A DNA stretch of 64,000 bases, taken from NCBI GenBank assembly GCA_030426805.1, contig JAUHXU010000002.1, positions 682,001 to 746,000 on the forward strand, read 5' to 3'. This DNA comes from a bacterium (GTDB taxonomy: Bacteria; Planctomycetota; JAFGQW01). The translations under genes and the position numbers were made by a program. The notes under the pieces were generated by a model, which saw only the letters and a list, made by a program, of their open reading frames with translations, had not been told where the DNA came from and made no database searches. This document shows, in pieces, positions 63,749-64,000 of the stretch (position 1 is the stretch's first letter; the number at the start of each line of letters is the position of its first letter).

Positions 63749-64000
63749 CTACGGAACGAGCATCGTCCCGGCGGTGTTCGTGCAGTTGATGCCGGCAGTG
63801 CTCACGCCGACGGCGGCGTGGTAGACGCACGTGCCGACGAGTGCGGTGATCGCGGGCGGCGCGAACTTGCCGGCGCCGTTGCCGCTACCGTCCGCAATGC
63901 CGTTGTAGCCGCCGAAGAACGGCAGCGGCTGCAGCGACGCGAGGAAGATGTTGTCGACGGTCAGGCAGATGTTGCAATTGCCGACCGAGAACGGCGACTG
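63749..64000 (-). CDS. C-terminal part of a second exported CNIC-tail protein (5' part outside window)
   Basis: The final 83 codons, in frame to the window end. VGNCNICLTVDNI, PFFGGYNGIADGSGNGAGKF, ALVGTCVYHAAVGVS and CTNTAGTMLVP match the tail of the preceding gene almost position for position, so the two are tandem paralogues. Nothing can be said of its N-terminus. Confidence 0.75.
   Translation of the reverse strand, partial: QSPFSVGNCNICLTVDNIFLASLQPLPFFGGYNGIADGSGNGAGKFAPPAITALVGTCVYHAAVGVSTAGINCTNTAGTMLVP

Overview
This 64-kb window is high-GC chromosomal DNA. It is most likely from a member of the Planctomycetota with large, repeat-rich exported proteins. Three things point there: paralogous alpha/alpha-toroid proteins with a TonB-like N-terminal anchor, a bacterial topoisomerase VI gene pair, and several exported proteins sharing a C-terminal domain that I associate from memory with planctomycete proteins. 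The assignment is inference, because there is no rRNA in the window. Genes are tightly packed (convergent pairs 4-13 bp apart, several overlapping starts) and GTG/TTG starts are common. I see no prophage, insertion sequence, CRISPR array or toxin/defence island.

Layout. 0-8 kb: a truncated family-31 glycoside hydrolase homologue whose catalytic residues are replaced, a membrane spermidine-synthase-like protein, an exported di-haem cytochrome c peroxidase, an SLC13-type transporter with RCK_C domains, a composite inverted repeat and a YchF-like GTPase. 8-14 kb: ileS with a large insertion, pcnB, tRNA-Ala and tRNA-Arg. 14-25 kb: TPR and carboxypeptidase-regulatory-like (CarbopepD_reg) proteins, a GT-C membrane protein, a Ski2-like helicase, a CBS protein, a TIGR02117/DUF2459 protein and an EamA exporter. 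25-36 kb: xseA-xseB, an ABC-F ATPase, a lipoprotein amidase with LysM, top6B-top6A, a membrane protein and an exported protein of unknown function. 36-46 kb: speA, an SBBP-repeat exported protein, the overlapping cluster ispD-ispF-glycosyltransferase-ABC exporter, and a multi-pass membrane protein. 46-52 kb: tRNA-Gly, rnc, mfd, a 547-bp intergenic region with a foldback repeat, and a SurA/PpiC-like chaperone. 52-59 kb: three toroid paralogues flanking a divergently transcribed PQQ-type propeller lipoprotein, then rpsT. 59-64 kb: a TPR protein, def-ribF, tRNA-Phe with a textbook promoter and terminator, and two tandem exported paralogues, the second cut by the window end.

Functionally the window mixes housekeeping (translation, RNA processing, DNA repair, isoprenoid and flavin synthesis, polyamine synthesis) with cell-envelope functions (amidase, lipid-type ABC exporter, toroid proteins, exported repeat proteins). 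Four protein genes have a -10-like hexamer exactly 6 nt before the start codon and no Shine-Dalgarno sequence, which suggests leaderless transcripts. Two dispersed non-coding repeat structures (around 6.75-6.92 kb, and at 8.2, 13.8 and 50.5-50.8 kb) are the most notable features that no gene explains.
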